Source: Zopfochytrium polystomum
Lineage: Eukaryota > Chytridiomycota > Chytridiomycetes > Chytridiales > Chytridiaceae
Assembly: GCA_025765615.1 (NCBI GenBank)
Contig: JAIVFJ010000072.1
Span: 218,533 to 282,532 of the forward strand
Direction: 5' to 3'
Length of the DNA: 64,000 nucleotides
A model generated the notes under the pieces. The model was not told the origin of the DNA. It did not search any database and saw only the letters and a list, made by a program, of their open reading frames with translations. Below, piece by piece: positions 35,931-47,322 of this stretch (position 1 is its first letter; each line of letters opens with the position of its first letter). A program made the position numbers and the translations under genes.

Positions 35931-38870
35931 ATCGATCAGCTGAAATTGCACTGTTTTAGCAAGTCTGCAGACAGTTTTCTGATTTCTAATGCCTTTGTCA
36001 GAACACGTTTACACCAACAAATCAAGAAAGCGCGCCTGATAGGTTTGAGTGAGAACAGGGACAATGGTCTTGCTGGAATCAATCGCTTCAGTCATGCCCC
36101 GGTTCCACTCATATTGTTCTCGTGTTCGGGCGGGCGGGCGGGCGGTTCGAGAGCGATAGCGATCGATGCAGAAGCGAGTTGTTCAAATCGGTGCCTTTTT
36201 CCATTTGTAGTTGTCCTTTCCAAGGGACAGACGGACACGGTTCTGTGGCTAACACTGGCTATGCACGCGCTGTCCTTTCCAGGGCCGCCTTCAAGTTGTG
36301 GATGAAGATCCGAACAGGCAACCAGTCGAGCATCGCACCTCTTGTTTGACCTCCTGGCGAACGGGCAGCGCCCCATACAAGCCAGGCGGCCCAGGCAAGC
36401 AGCTCCTCGGCGGTTCCACAGCGTCAGGGCGGATACTGTACAGTGCCACACATTCACTTAGCCAAACTCTGCGATTTTTCCGGAAGTCGAAATGAACTTT
36501 CAAACTTAAATAGTGAATTTGTAGTGCAACATTCTCTATGAAGCTGGTATTCATATTGCAGCTGCGTCACTTTGTAATTCTAATTTTGGTACAGAACTAC
36601 AAAATAACAGAGAACTGCCGCCGCTTGTATAAGATGAACAAAACACTTTAGTTCAGCTGTGATAGGCTGAACTTGCAGGGAATTGAGAAAGATTGTGTGG
36701 AGTTTGTTGAAACGTCCAAAAAAAATTGTGGAGCTGAACACCATGTTGTAAACTGTTGCCCGATGGATGTATTGAAACCTGCAGAAAATTATCTCTCTGG
36801 AAAATGACTGAACTGTAAATATTTGCTGCCCTTTATTTGGATTTCTAAAGACGGATGTAAGATTTCTTCCAATTTCTAAAGTTGGAAGATAGAATTGAAT
36901 TTAATTGATGCCCCAGACAGATAGCAACAACCAGTTTAATGCAGCATATTGCTTCACTGATTTACACTGTGTGTACAAAGTTTCATAAGATTGCGTTGAA
37001 TATTGACGAAGTTTGTCCAGCTGTGTGCCCCACGCACTTTAATTAAGACGTTTCCACGAAACATTTGTCCCACCCACTGTACATACACCGCGACGGGGTC
37101 CGCCCGGGTCGCTGCGGAAGAGGGTGGAGGACCGGGGACGGGGGAAGGCGATCGACTGGACGCGACGGGGCTGTCCGAGACTTCGAGGCCAAGGGCGCGT
37201 CGCGGAGCGGAGGGTCAATGAGTGCGGCCCCCAGGGCGGCGCGAAGGAGCTTGCAGAGGGTTGCAGCAAGTAGATTTTTTGATGCTAGAGTCGGAGATTT
37301 GGTCGCCAGCTTTTCGCCCTTCCCGTCCTCATATTTTCGCCTCACAGACGTGCCGATTTAGTTGCTGGCAATTGAATGCACTCACATAATATCTGGCACG
37401 CGTCTCTCATACGTCAGATGCACTTCTGCCCATCTCTCTCTGCTTGCTTTGGCACCGCGGCGGTACAGGCAAGCAGAGTACTGCCGTACTAGGCATAAAG
37501 ACCCCTCGGGCTACCACGGTTGCCCGCCGCCACTGAGATTTTACTCACTATTAGAAATGCTGTGCTATCTAGGCACGAAACTCCAACTCCTACCATCTGA
37601 CCATTTGCGAGTGAAGCATTTGATCTTTCCAACAAGACATTCCCTACCGCAAACAAAAGCGCCATCCGTAACTTCTTTGGTGAACTCCAATCACGTCAAA
37701 GCGGGTTTCGACGCTCGCCGCTATGGCACTCACCCCAGGCACACACAATCGTCGCGAGCGCCTTCATCCACGGAATGGATCAAACATCGAAAATGGAAGC
37801 AATCGTGGACCTGATCCAGAGGTTGCAAAGCAGGCTACTTTGATCAGGGGGACAACTTCAACACAACATCGAAGTAACTGCCGGGCGTGCCATGGGCATC
37901 GCTCCAGTAGGCCGGTGTCGTCAGTGTGCACCATGACGTTGTTGGGCATATAACGATTCTGGCCCCTCTGAAGAACCGACACTCCACTGTTAAGGTTGGC
38001 AACTGTCATGTCAAATACCGTATATCCAGTTTAATTCGCACATGGATAACCGCAATTTGGGAATTGGGATTCACGTTACCCGGATGCAAAACAAAAACAA
38101 ACATCCCTCAATTAGTAAACTCAGTCACAAAATATTTGACTCAATATCCGGAATCGAATACTAAACTAACTATCTGCTGTAAGAGGATGGGCGTTCAAAG
38201 ATGCTGCTATCCGCTCCATACTGGACGGTTGGCAACCTTATCCGCTAAAAACATGTGGTAACCTACAAATACTTTGCTTTGGACTGCAAGAATTGACACT
38301 GCAATTAAATCTCCACAATTCTGTGTTGCGCGTTGTCTCTAACAGAATTGACGTCAAAGATTCCTTTTTTATTCCTTTTTCCTTTTCCCCATTTCCCGTC
38401 GCGTTGCGTCCTGCACCTACTTCTCGCGGAGCGAACACCGCTGCGATTCACGTCCACACGTCGGTAAATAATGTCGAACTCCTAATCCTTGCAACAAGCA
38501 GTTTCGCATAGAAATTTCTCTTTCACATTTTTCTGTTTTCAATGTTGAGTCCCCCACCCACCCACACCTCAAGAACCGTTTACACTTTCCCCTCCCGTGC
38601 GGCCGGGCTGCACTGGCCCAAACAGAAACGCCCCGACTTCCGTGACGAGGAAGCGCATTAACAGAAAAGTCGGGGGAAACGCGGCAAACAAACGGAAGGG
38701 TGAAGCAAAAAACCGGATGGGTGGGGTGGTGGGTTCCGAGTATCACGTATCAAAGAGAAGAAGGAAAAAAAAAACATTCACTGAGGTTGGAACATATAGG
38801 ACGAGGAGAGTTGTGGTCGAGGGGGGAACTGCAAACAATGACGGTTCCGGGCGGCCTCTCGCATCTCAAT
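35931..38870. other. Long gene-free stretch
   Basis: No coding or RNA gene is supported. There is a (GGGC)n run at 36127-36143 and a strongly AT-rich block at 36480-37020. A GC-rich island at 37080-37270 has open frames without family resemblance. 38500-38870 is simple purine-rich sequence. Confidence 0.5.
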
Positions 38871-38874
38871 TAGT

Positions 38875-39234
38875 TTAGTCGCAGATGTTGTGGTGGTTCT
38901 TGAAGCAGGGGTCTGTATGTGTGGGTTGGGTGAGGGAGTTGTTTGAGGTTAGTAATCTGTGCCATGGGCGAAAAAGTACACCGTCGATGGACCACGCAGA
39001 GGGGGAGGCGCCTAGGTTGGGTGGTGGGGCGGTGGAGCTCAGGGGATGACAAGAGGGAGTGAAGGTAACTGTGGTGTCGTGCGAGGCGCAGGTTGAGCAC
39101 CAGCGGGGAGGGGGGGAGGAGAGTTGGGGACGCACCAAGGACACCGCCGTTTCCGGGGCGGGTGCCGGGGCGGCGTTGACGGCGGCGGCGGCGGCGGCGA
39201 GGATGGCAACGATGGCGGCGACGGAAGAGCGCAT
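38875..39234 (-). CDS. Small secreted protein with signal peptide
   Basis: The start MRSSVAAIVAILAAAAAAVN followed by APAPAPETAVSLV is a clean signal peptide with an Ala-x-Ala-type cleavage site. The unspliced frame continues to a stop at 38875 with a few cysteines (WCSTCAS, CFKNHHNICD). A donor-like GTGCGT after residue ~33 makes an intron possible, so the mature sequence is uncertain. A TATA-like CATATAAATC lies about 110 bp upstream (near 39345), followed further out by a long (CT)n tract read on the coding strand. No family is recognised. Confidence 0.55.
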   Translation of the reverse strand: MRSSVAAIVAILAAAAAAVNAAPAPAPETAVSLVRPQLSSPPPRWCSTCASHDTTVTFTPSCHPLSSTAPPPNLGASPSAWSIDGVLFRPWHRLLTSNNSLTQPTHTDPCFKNHHNICD

Positions 39235-39382
39235 GTTTTTGATTTGGTCGAGAGAGGAGTTTTTTGGGGCCTGAGATTAAGAGTTGTTTTTTGGGTTGTG
39301 TGTGAGGTACTGGGGAACGGGTTGTTCGGCTTGCGTTGATTTATATGCGGGCTGTGGTTGGGAGAGACAGCAGAGGGGAGAG

Positions 39383-39385
39383 GGT

Positions 39386-39463
<78 letters not shown>

Positions 39464-39481
39464 GAGAGAGAGAGAGCGATC

Positions 39482-39533
<52 letters not shown>

Positions 39534-39590
39534 GAGCGAGTAGAGAGAGAGAGTAGTGTGTGTGTGGTGTGTGTGTGTGTGTGTGTGTTG
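39383..39590. repeat. (GA)n then (GT)n compound microsatellite
   Basis: About 170 bp of GAGAGA with rare interruptions (GATAGA, GCGA), then about 35 bp of GTGTGT. It lies upstream of the small secreted-protein gene. A second short GA run at 39707-39725 is followed by GCAAGACAGGCTGCAACAC. Confidence 0.95.
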
Positions 39591-39769
39591 AATGGGCGCG
39601 AGACTCGTCGGGCGACCGTTGCGGGCAAGACAGGCTGAAATTTCTGTTTTTTTTTCGCGAGCTGTCTTGCCCCAAGGAGATAGCAAAGAAGAGGAAAGAA
39701 AAAAAAGAGAGAGAGAGAGAGAGAGGCAAGACAGGCTGCAACACAAACGAGAAAGCGCACAATCACCAA

Positions 39770-40639
39770 TGAAAAAATGGAAAAAGATAAGCTCCAGATA
39801 ATTTATACACTATTTAAAATCCGAGTGGAGGCGGCAATTCAGCACGAGGCGGGCGTCCTTTTTGCCTTTTGTGGGTTGCGCGCGAGCGCGTGTGTGTGCT
39901 CGCTCATGTGCCTGTCTGTGCCGTCACCGCGGTGCCAAGCAAACCTGCGGCAAAAAATATATCCCACAAGGGTGTCGGCGCGGCGCTGTGGGCGGGGACA
40001 TGGAGCGCGCGGAAAGAGAAAGAGAGAGACTGGGCAGAAGTTCATCTGAAAGTGAATGGGCAGAAGGACGTACGTGAGTCGGCTACACGCCCCGCACGGG
40101 TGGGCCGCCTGGGGTGTCCCCAACACTCGAAACCTTCCACCGTTCGATGAAGGCCGAGTCACTTTGTTTCAATCCAGCAAAAACCCCCGCAAACGATAAG
40201 CGCGGTGCTTGGAGGGGAGTTATTGGAGGCGCAAGATTTGACCCGTTTGTGTTGTGTGGTTTTTCTCCAAAAACTTGCGGAGGGAGAAAAGTATTCATGT
40301 TCTTGTCAAAACAGCCTTGTCCTGCTGCCACCACCACCTGATCTGTGGCTCCCACCTCCATCACCATCCCCAAGATCACCTCCAAATTCAGCATGGAGAA
40401 ACAGAATCACACAAAGCACGATGTTGCAACATGCAAGACAGTTGTCAACCTGCATGAGAAGGATGGAGCATTCGCAGGATCAGCGACTTTGTTTTGATCA
40501 AGTGATCAAGTGCCCATAGTATCATACAACCTTTTGACAAGACAGGGAGCCTGGTGATCTCCCGCGCAGCAGACAGCCAAAAAAGCTCTCAGCCTAAGAT
40601 CTATGACTTCTGGCTCAGGCAACAAAAGGCTCTGCAGAG
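39770..40639. other. Gene-free stretch
   Basis: No coding region is supported. The CG-containing GTGTGT and GAAAGAGAAAG tracts (39880-40030) are low complexity. From about 40300 composition becomes like the adjoining Tc1/mariner element and may be its 5' part. Confidence 0.4.
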
Positions 40640-41580
40640 AAACGTCGCTGTTTGTTACAGGACATCTCAAACATCTTGAATTCGGCCCTGTCTTCTCCAG
40701 TTTCAACCAGAACATTCAGAAGTACTTGCACCAGCTTGGAATTCACAGCCGTATTTCAAAGAAGAGGCCTCTTCTGTTTCTGCATCAAGCAAGACGCCTG
40801 GCATTTGCTCACAAGCATAAGGACTGGACAGAGACCGTCAAGGATTGGGCCAAAGTTATTTGGACTGACAAGGCAACTTTCAAATCGGACAGCTGGGGAA
40901 AGTATGATGAAAGAGTGCTTGCAAGGTTCATGCAAGAGCAGTCAGGACACTTTCTCTATTGGGGTTGTTTCAAGGGTTCAAACCCAGGATGCTTTTCGTT
41001 CATTGACGGTGTCAGGAACAGGGCAGGACAGGACAAGGCAGTCAAGGAACTGAGAGGAGTGATGATTGTTTTGGAAACAATAAATCACTTGAGGGATGGG
41101 ACAGGTCCCCCATCCTCCTTTTATGCGTTTTGGGAGTCTTCCTTGTCAAGACTCAAAGAAAGTTCCAGAAAGAACAATTGGTAATACAATGATACCAATT
41201 AAGACAAGTCAGGAAAGCAAAGAAGGTTCCAGAAGGTTCCACAAGTTTCCAGTTTTCAGAGGGTGATTCATAAAAGATGGCAGACTAAACTCATCCAAGT
41301 AACTTGACATTCTGGATGTGGAGTTTGAGGGTTTTCTGGACTATATGGATATAAAAATGGACTACCAACAGGACGTGGCTGCCAATATCATCCATCAGCA
41401 AGACAATGCACCAGCTCAAAGCAGTGAAAGTGGGACGAAGGTTTCAGAAAAGTGGATTGAAAGTTCTGGACTGGCCTGCACAAAGCCCAGATCTGAACCC
41501 AATCAAGCATCTCTGGGAGCACCTGAAACTAACAGTGCAAAAGGATCGCCCCTGTGTGTTAGGCGGAACTGAATGGTTAG
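40640..41580 (+). pseudogene. Tc1/mariner-type transposase split by a solo LTR
   Basis: The first part reads LGIHSRISKKRPLLFLHQAR, AHKHKDWTETVKDWAKVIWT, DKATFKSDSWGKYDERV and LYWGCFKGSNPG, the Tc1-family segment around the first catalytic D (VIWTDKATF). The reading is cut at 41010 by a family-A LTR. It resumes at 41276 with FLDYMDIKMDYQQDVA, IIHQQDNAPAQ and (other frame) VLDWPAQSPDLNPIKHLWEH. Both halves are from one element; stops and frameshifts outside the LTR show it was already decaying. It is a different lineage from the copy at 24.8 kb. Confidence 0.85.
41010..41275 (-). mobile_element. Solo LTR, family A, copy 2 (nested in Tc1/mariner)
   Basis: An inverted copy of the 22620-22916 unit, 266 bp. 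Flanks are GACGG (41005-41009) and GATGG (41276-41280): a 5-bp duplication with one later change. The perfect four-pentamer HSE is retained (41222-41241 region). The TATA is altered to CATAAAAGG when read on the minus strand. Confidence 0.88.
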
Positions 41581-41640
41581 CAGCAAGAGGCACAAGACGG
41601 GCCCGAACCTATTGTGACTGTCAGTTATCGTTCTCACGAT

Positions 41641-41970
41641 GCCCATGGAAGAGCGAGCCACCGCCAATGCAGACCTGGGCGCTGGCTTGTGCTGATGACA
41701 AATACTCCGAGTATTAAGTGGAACAGAAGCCCAGTGTCAACAGTTTTCCTCCTCCTCTACTCAAGCAGATAATATAGGAGAGGTTTTTACCCTGTGCCAG
41801 TCACACTTGCCTAGCAACTATTACAGCATGTATACCATCATCATGTATCAATAATTCATAACAGAGTTTTTTTCTCTTTCTCTCCAAGTTGGGGAGAATG
41901 ACCACCCACAAACACACATCTCCACTTCATTCACTCCTTCCACTCACTCACTCAGAGTAGACTGTTTACA
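41641..41970 (+). mobile_element. Repeat family B, copy 2
   Basis: Full-looking copy. It begins with a hairpin-forming segment GAGCGAGCC...GGCTTGTGC (41651-41692), passes TACTCCGAGTATTAAGTGG and TTTTCCTCCTCCTCTAC and ends GTAGACTGTTTACA. The copy at 43832-44160 shares everything including the hairpin; the copy at 48333 lacks the hairpin part. Confidence 0.8.
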
Positions 41971-42336
41971 GTATGCAGCAGCAGCTCCGACACGGACTGA
42001 GCTGTGTGGCTTTACACGTCGTCCTTCTTTGTCAGGTGGCTGGGCCTCGATGTGCCCCCTGTCAGGCAGCGAGGCACAGTGTGGGAGGTGACTACGTGTT
42101 GGTCAGCTGATTGTGTTTTCTTGTCCTGAAAGGGGGTGGGGGTTCTGCGCTTTCAAGAGGATTCAAGGATCCCAGGATGCTTCCACACTGAACAAGTTGG
42201 GGGGTTTGGCCGAAGTCATAGGCGAAAAAAAAGGTTCCCCAAGAAGAAGCACAGAAATAAGACGAGTCAAGGCGCCAGGACCTTACAGCGGCACAACCAA
42301 CCAACCAATCACCTGCACGCAACAGGTGGCTGATTC

Positions 42337-42408
42337 CTCCCAGACGGGGAATCGAACCCCGATCGCCGCCGTGAAAGGGCGGAATCTTAACCGTTAGACG
42401 ATCTGGGA
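42337..42408 (-). tRNA. tRNA-Glu (TTC)
   Basis: A complete cloverleaf without intron: acceptor TCCCAGA/TCTGGGA, D-loop GTCTAACGGTTAAGA, anticodon loop CTTTCAC (anticodon TTC), T-arm CGGGGTTCGATTCCCCG, discriminator G. The first run of four T downstream is about 100 nt away. Confidence 0.93.
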
Positions 42409-42630
42409 ATTGCTCTCAGATGGACTCTAGAGGGTTACAATGGTGCCTGGGTTGTGCAACATGGGGAGCATCTGCTCCAGGCCTCGGGCACGAGCGCCAT
42501 GCCCACCTAAAGCCACTGGCAAGTTTGCACGCTCTGACTATTGCACAAACAGTTGCAATGCACAGTTTCCTTCCAGGCTTGTTGGCACAAAGGGTAAGTC
42601 GAGGTCTTTGAGCGCCGCAATGTTGTGGAG

Positions 42631-42744
42631 GCTCTGGTGGCTTAGTTGGTTAAAGCGTCGGTCTCATACCTGCAATTCCCTGGTCACACACAGGTGTATT
42701 GCACAGACATCCGAAGGTCGTGAGTTCGACTCTCACCCAGAGCA
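42631..42744 (+). tRNA. tRNA-Met (CAT, elongator type) with 40-nt intron
   Basis: Exons 42631-42668 and 42709-42744. Acceptor GCTCTGG pairs with CCAGAGC, the D-arm has GGCTTAGTTGGTTAAAGC, the anticodon is CAT in CTCATA, and the T-arm is GTGAGTTCGACTCTCAC. The intron (42669-42708) sits at the canonical position 37/38. The acceptor is G-C paired, not the A1-U72 of initiator tRNA. Splicing would use the tRNA ligase encoded at 26.7-30.5 kb. Confidence 0.93.
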
Positions 42745-43176
42745 TTTCATTCTCTCCTGGTGGTTTGCCAATGTCTTGCCGTGCCTTCTGCCTGGCGCAC
42801 CATGGGCGCTCGCTGACGCTGCAGCCCTCAGGGGGGTGGGCCAGTTTCAGTGCCACAGAAAGCACAGATCTGGTACTCCTACTTACTACTACTAACTCCA
42901 CCTTGGTCCCCAGAGCAGCTTCTCATTCTGCCTGATAGAACATTTTGCTGACTCTTGTTTCTTCCTTTCAAAACTTGCATGCAAGATTGCTGGACTGGAC
43001 TGTCTTTGTACACACACCCCCAGGTCGCCAGAGCCCACCAGCCAACACACAGTGAACCCCCTCTGGTGGCAGTGTGTTTGTTGGAGTACGCCCTTGACTG
43101 CATGAAAAAAAAAAAAGGTATCAAACAAGAGTTGTGAGCCATTGACTGTGTGTGTGCCCCTGTGCGGTGACAGGCT

Positions 43177-43483
43177 TGTCAGGAACAGGGCAGGACAGGA
43201 CAAGGCAGACAAGGAACTGAGAGGAGTGATGATTGTATTGGAAACAATAATTCACTTGAGGGATGGGACAGGTCCCCCATCCCCTTTTTATACCTTTTGA
43301 AAGTCTTCCTTGTAAAGACTCAAAGAAAGTTCCAGAAAGAGCAATTAGTAATACAATGATACCAATGATACAAATGACAACAAGACAAGTCAGGAAAGCA
43401 AAGAAGGTTCCAGAAGGTTCCACAAGGTTCCATGAAGTAATGTTCTAGAAGGTTCCAGAGGTTCCAGAGGGTGATTCATAACA
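43177..43483 (-). mobile_element. Solo LTR, family A, copy 3
   Basis: An inverted, 307-bp copy running TGTCAGGAACAG...GATTCATAACA on the plus strand. It keeps the paired HSE pentamers (43404-43423) and the TATA (TATAAAAAGG on the minus strand, 43284-43293). The flanks AGGCT and GATTG do not match, so the target duplication is lost or the copy arose by recombination. Confidence 0.85.
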
Positions 43484-43831
43484 GATTGGATCAAATTTTG
43501 AATTTTCATCCAGCCAGCAGCAGGCGCTCCTTGCCAAGCTCCTTGCCAACCCCAAACCTCTGCACCCTGCACTAGCCTGAAACTTCAACACCAACACAGC
43601 AGTGGCTGCATGCAGCGTGCTTAAACAGCATGTGCTGCATGTCCATAAGTTGTTCATCTTACCTCAAGTCATCAGCCCCACCTGGAGCCAAGAAGAGCAT
43701 CTCTGATGGCTTAGATTGGGATTTGATTGATTGAGAAGATGAAGTTGGTTGGGCCTGATGGCTGACCTGGCTCCACTGGAAAGCACCTATTCCCCGAGGC
43801 TCTGTTAGCTCCCCGTGCTTACATCAAAACA

Positions 43832-44160
43832 TGTAAACAGTCTACTCTGAGTGAGTGAGTGGAAGGAGTGAATGAAGTGGAGATGTGTGTTTGTGAGTGG
43901 TCATGCTCCCCAACTTGGAGAGAAAGAGAAAAAAACTCTGTTATGAATTATTGATACATGATGATGATATACACACTGTAATAGTCGCTAGGCAAGCGTG
44001 ACCGGCACAGGGTAAAAACCTCTCCTATATTATCTGCTTGAGCAGAGGAGGAGGAAAACTGTTGACACCAGGTTTCCGTTCCACTTAACACTTGGAGTAT
44101 TTGTCATCAGAGCAAGCCAGCGCCCAGGTCTGCATTGGCGGTGGCTTGCTCTCCCATGGG
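43832..44160 (-). mobile_element. Repeat family B, copy 3
   Basis: An inverted copy of family B ending on the plus strand with a 9-bp hairpin GAGCAAGCC...GGCTTGCTC (44110-44151) that is better preserved than in copy 2. Confidence 0.8.
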
Positions 44161-44633
44161 CAGGGTTGTTTTCCTCTTCCCGCTCAGGATGGCCAGGTGG
44201 CTGAGCTGGACAGTGCTGTGCACTATAACGCTTGGCCTGGGATGCACCTGCTGTACAAGGTGCCTAAATCAATCTGCCCCCCAATGGGGGCAGTCTTTCA
44301 AAAGGTGCTTGCTGGCCAGGCTTTGTATCGCTGTCTTTCTCAAAAAGGAGACTTGTTTGCACTGCCTGGCCCAGGCCTGCAGCACCAATCAGCCACCACG
44401 CTCAAATTGAATCAGACATTTGCCTTTTTCTTATAGAAAATCTTTACAAAATCAGCATTTTGAGACCAGTTTGTTTAGAAGGAGGGGTTTTTTCCATTTT
44501 GACTTGATTCGCAATTTTGCAAGTCCAAGCTGTCCGACCTGAAAAATTGAATGAAACCAAATCAAACCGGAATGGAAGACCAACCCTTGTTGGACCAGAA
44601 ATAGGTGCTTTTGCACGCAGAGGGCCTTCTTAG

Positions 44634-44717
44634 CTCAGCTGGCAGAGCGGATCCCTCGTAGGAGGCTACCAGGCCCTTGCTAGGATAAGGTCGTCGGTCC
44701 GATTCCGGCAGAAGGCA
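44634..44717 (+). tRNA. tRNA-Thr (CGT) with 21-nt intron
   Basis: Acceptor GCCTTCT/AGAAGGC with discriminator A, D-arm TAGCTCAGCTGGCAGAGC, anticodon loop CTCGTAA (CGT) split after A37 by an intron at 44661-44681, T-arm CGTCGGTCCGATTCCGGC. The anticodon stem has one weak pair. TTTT follows 10 nt downstream. Confidence 0.88.
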
Positions 44718-46464
44718 CAGACAGGCTTTTGTTGAGTTTCGGTTTTTTCATTTCATGACAGCCACAGAGCACAACACGCCAAGCCAAATGGAACCAGAAG
44801 AAGCAACTCTGACCAGCAGAAGCGCCTCAGGTGCTTGTCATTTATGGGTAGCATTGTTTTCTTACATGACTGTGACTGCTCTGTTTCTTGCATTCTTACT
44901 GCCCACATGCAGTTGGAACCCTGGCGAAAACAACAAATAAATTTTTGTGGACAAGAGCTTCTCCAGCCAAGAATCTTCCCACCAGGGAGACCAGCATTGC
45001 ACACAGAAAAGAGGAGCCCAGTGGGATGAAATCAAGCAGAGACCTCAGTCTCTATCCCTTACCCAAAAATACTTTCCATTCAATTCAACGACCTTACTGT
45101 GTTGGCGTACAGCAACGGCAGCAGGGCTGAGGTAAGCAATTTGGTCAGAGCGTTACTGGGCCTCCTAGGGATGTGGGCTTCTGCTTTGGACAATGTGGGA
45201 CGCCCCAGGACCCAACGCATTAGGTGACGCAAAGGTGGTGCCGGGTATGCCAGTTAAGGTGGTCACATGACATGTGAGAAAGTCTTGCGTCTGTGGGGAA
45301 ACAAATCCAAAAATAAAAGCCACCACATTCGTGAAACCCCAAACAACAAAGGCACAGTCAAGCACCAACATTCTGCGCCAAAGCTCACTCTTCAAAACTG
45401 CAGCCTTGGGACAGACTGCAGAGTCATCAAAAGTTCATGGAAAAAAAAAAAGAAAAATAGTTGGCTGACAAACAGTGAAAACTCTGGAAAAATAGAAGCT
45501 GGACTTACAGGCCAGCCATGCACTGCAATGAGGCAGACCACCCATCAAATCAGTGGGGGAAAAAGTGCAAAACAAAGAAAAAAATAAATTAAAAGTTCTA
45601 GAAAAGACCTACTATCAAACAAAGAAGAAACGAATGGAAATTTGTTCCATAGCAAACAAAGAAGTCTTGTGAGACTACACCAAGGTCTCAGTGATAAAGT
45701 CTAGGGATTTTATTTGCAATAACAAGCGTACCTGTCATAAAACCGCAAGGATCGGGACCCCTATTATTATTCCTAGTTCTTTAGTTTCCAAGGTGTTATC
45801 AACGTGCATTTGCAGCTAACCTGTCTTTATTATTGGGCCTGCTTTTACTACTTTTGTCTTAACAGTTTCTGTTGCGCCAGGGTTTTCTCAACATATTTTC
45901 TTTTCAGTGACTAATGGAGATTGCCCAACTGCCTAGGGATGGGGTGCCTGGCAGGCTGTACCCCAAGCCCGCCTAATTTATTATTTATTTTTGGCACTTG
46001 TACATACACGCATAGGGTTGGGGGGACTTGGAGCATTTGTGGTGGATGCTCCAAGTCAGGGGGGGTTGACTTGTCAATTTTCCCTCTCTCTGATTTTGGG
46101 CCATTTCTCTTTTCCTTTTTTCTTCAAACTGATTTCTGTCCTTTGGCACCAATACATAGTCCCTTCAAATCCATCTGGCTCCTGGAGGTGAGGGTAGCGA
46201 GAGGTGGTATGCACCCAGGTGAGTACATGGTCCCTTCAGGGGCTCCTCTTAAGGGGCCGTGGGTGGGGAATGCAGCTGGTCCAACAAAACGCAGAATGCT
46301 TTCAGTTTGGAGAAACAAAATAAAATCAAAATCGAAGTAAAGGAATTTGAGAACATGTGTGGGGAGAGGTTTCGACCGATCCAGAACAGCATTGAAAGGA
46401 AACCACTTTCTTTCTACAGCAGCACTGCACCGACTGACCTAGACCCACTTCCACTCCTCCCTGT
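44718..46464. other. Gene-free stretch between tRNA genes
   Basis: No coding region is supported. It is AT-rich with oligo-A tracts (45438-45460, 45560-45595) and has no recognised element. Short frames here lack family resemblance. Confidence 0.45.
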
Positions 46465-46546
46465 CGACAACGGCAGGACTCGAACCTGCGCACGGAAACC
46501 GTAACAGATTTCTAGTCTGTCGCCTTAACCGCTCGGCCACGTTGTC
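46465..46546 (-). tRNA. tRNA-Ser (AGA)
   Basis: Acceptor GACAACG/CGTTGTC with discriminator G, D-arm TGGCCGAGCGGTTAAGGC, anticodon loop CTAGAAA (AGA), a long variable arm (ACGGTTTCCGTG) as expected of class II tRNA-Ser, and T-arm GCAGGTTCGAGTCCTGC. Confidence 0.93.
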
Positions 46547-47322
46547 TGCCAGAGTACATACTCTCTGCACATCTTCAGACATGCCCTACTGGTACGCGGT
46601 ACACACCAGCGTCCAGCCATTCCACCAATGACAGGCTGCGTCCAGGGGGTTTCAAGTCTGACATGTCGTTATGCGATTGATGATGACTTCTTCAGCGACT
46701 GCTGGGGCTTAACAACGGACCTTCAGTCCGCTCAACTCGCACGAAGCGCACTTCTCCATCGTTCCGAAATAAAAATAAAAATTAAAAAAAAGCAAACTCT
46801 TTTTCGGTTCTGAGGCATGCAACAAAAAGGAGCAAAGATAGGGTTGGGCAAGGCTACAAACGGGCGTGGGGGGTTGGGGGGGAACAAGGAATAAAGAGAT
46901 TGCGCAAAAACGTTTTGACGCTGCCCTTTTGTGACAAAAAAAAACGAAGAAAATGAAGCGTTGAAGCCCAACACATAATCGGGAAGCGGGGGAATCAAAA
47001 CCGAGAGTCGGAGAAAACAAGAGGGCTGTACTGAGGGGTGGATCTGGAAGGAAAAAATATGCTAGGGGAGGATATCACCCGCCCGATCGATCTGTGCGAC
47101 CTTTCCTCACACCCCTGCCAACCGCGAAGGAAAGGAACGCACTTCGCAAAACGAAAAAAGGGGCAGCAATCACAGAACAGCAGGGGGAAAAAAAACGAAC
47201 AGAACGAGATGCAAACAAGAGCGAGAAACCACGATGGTCAACAAAAGCCACCGTGGAACGAGCCTCTACTCAGCTCGGAACTCCGTGGAGGGGGTAGCCA
47301 GCATCGTGGGCCCCACAACTCC

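Noticed and set aside
37043..37345. Possible gene in a GC-rich island
   Set aside because: Open on both strands, no start context, no splice-consistent extension and no family resemblance.
39277..39769. Three overlapping Ser-Leu repeat frames
   Set aside because: Pure translation of the GA/CT microsatellite.
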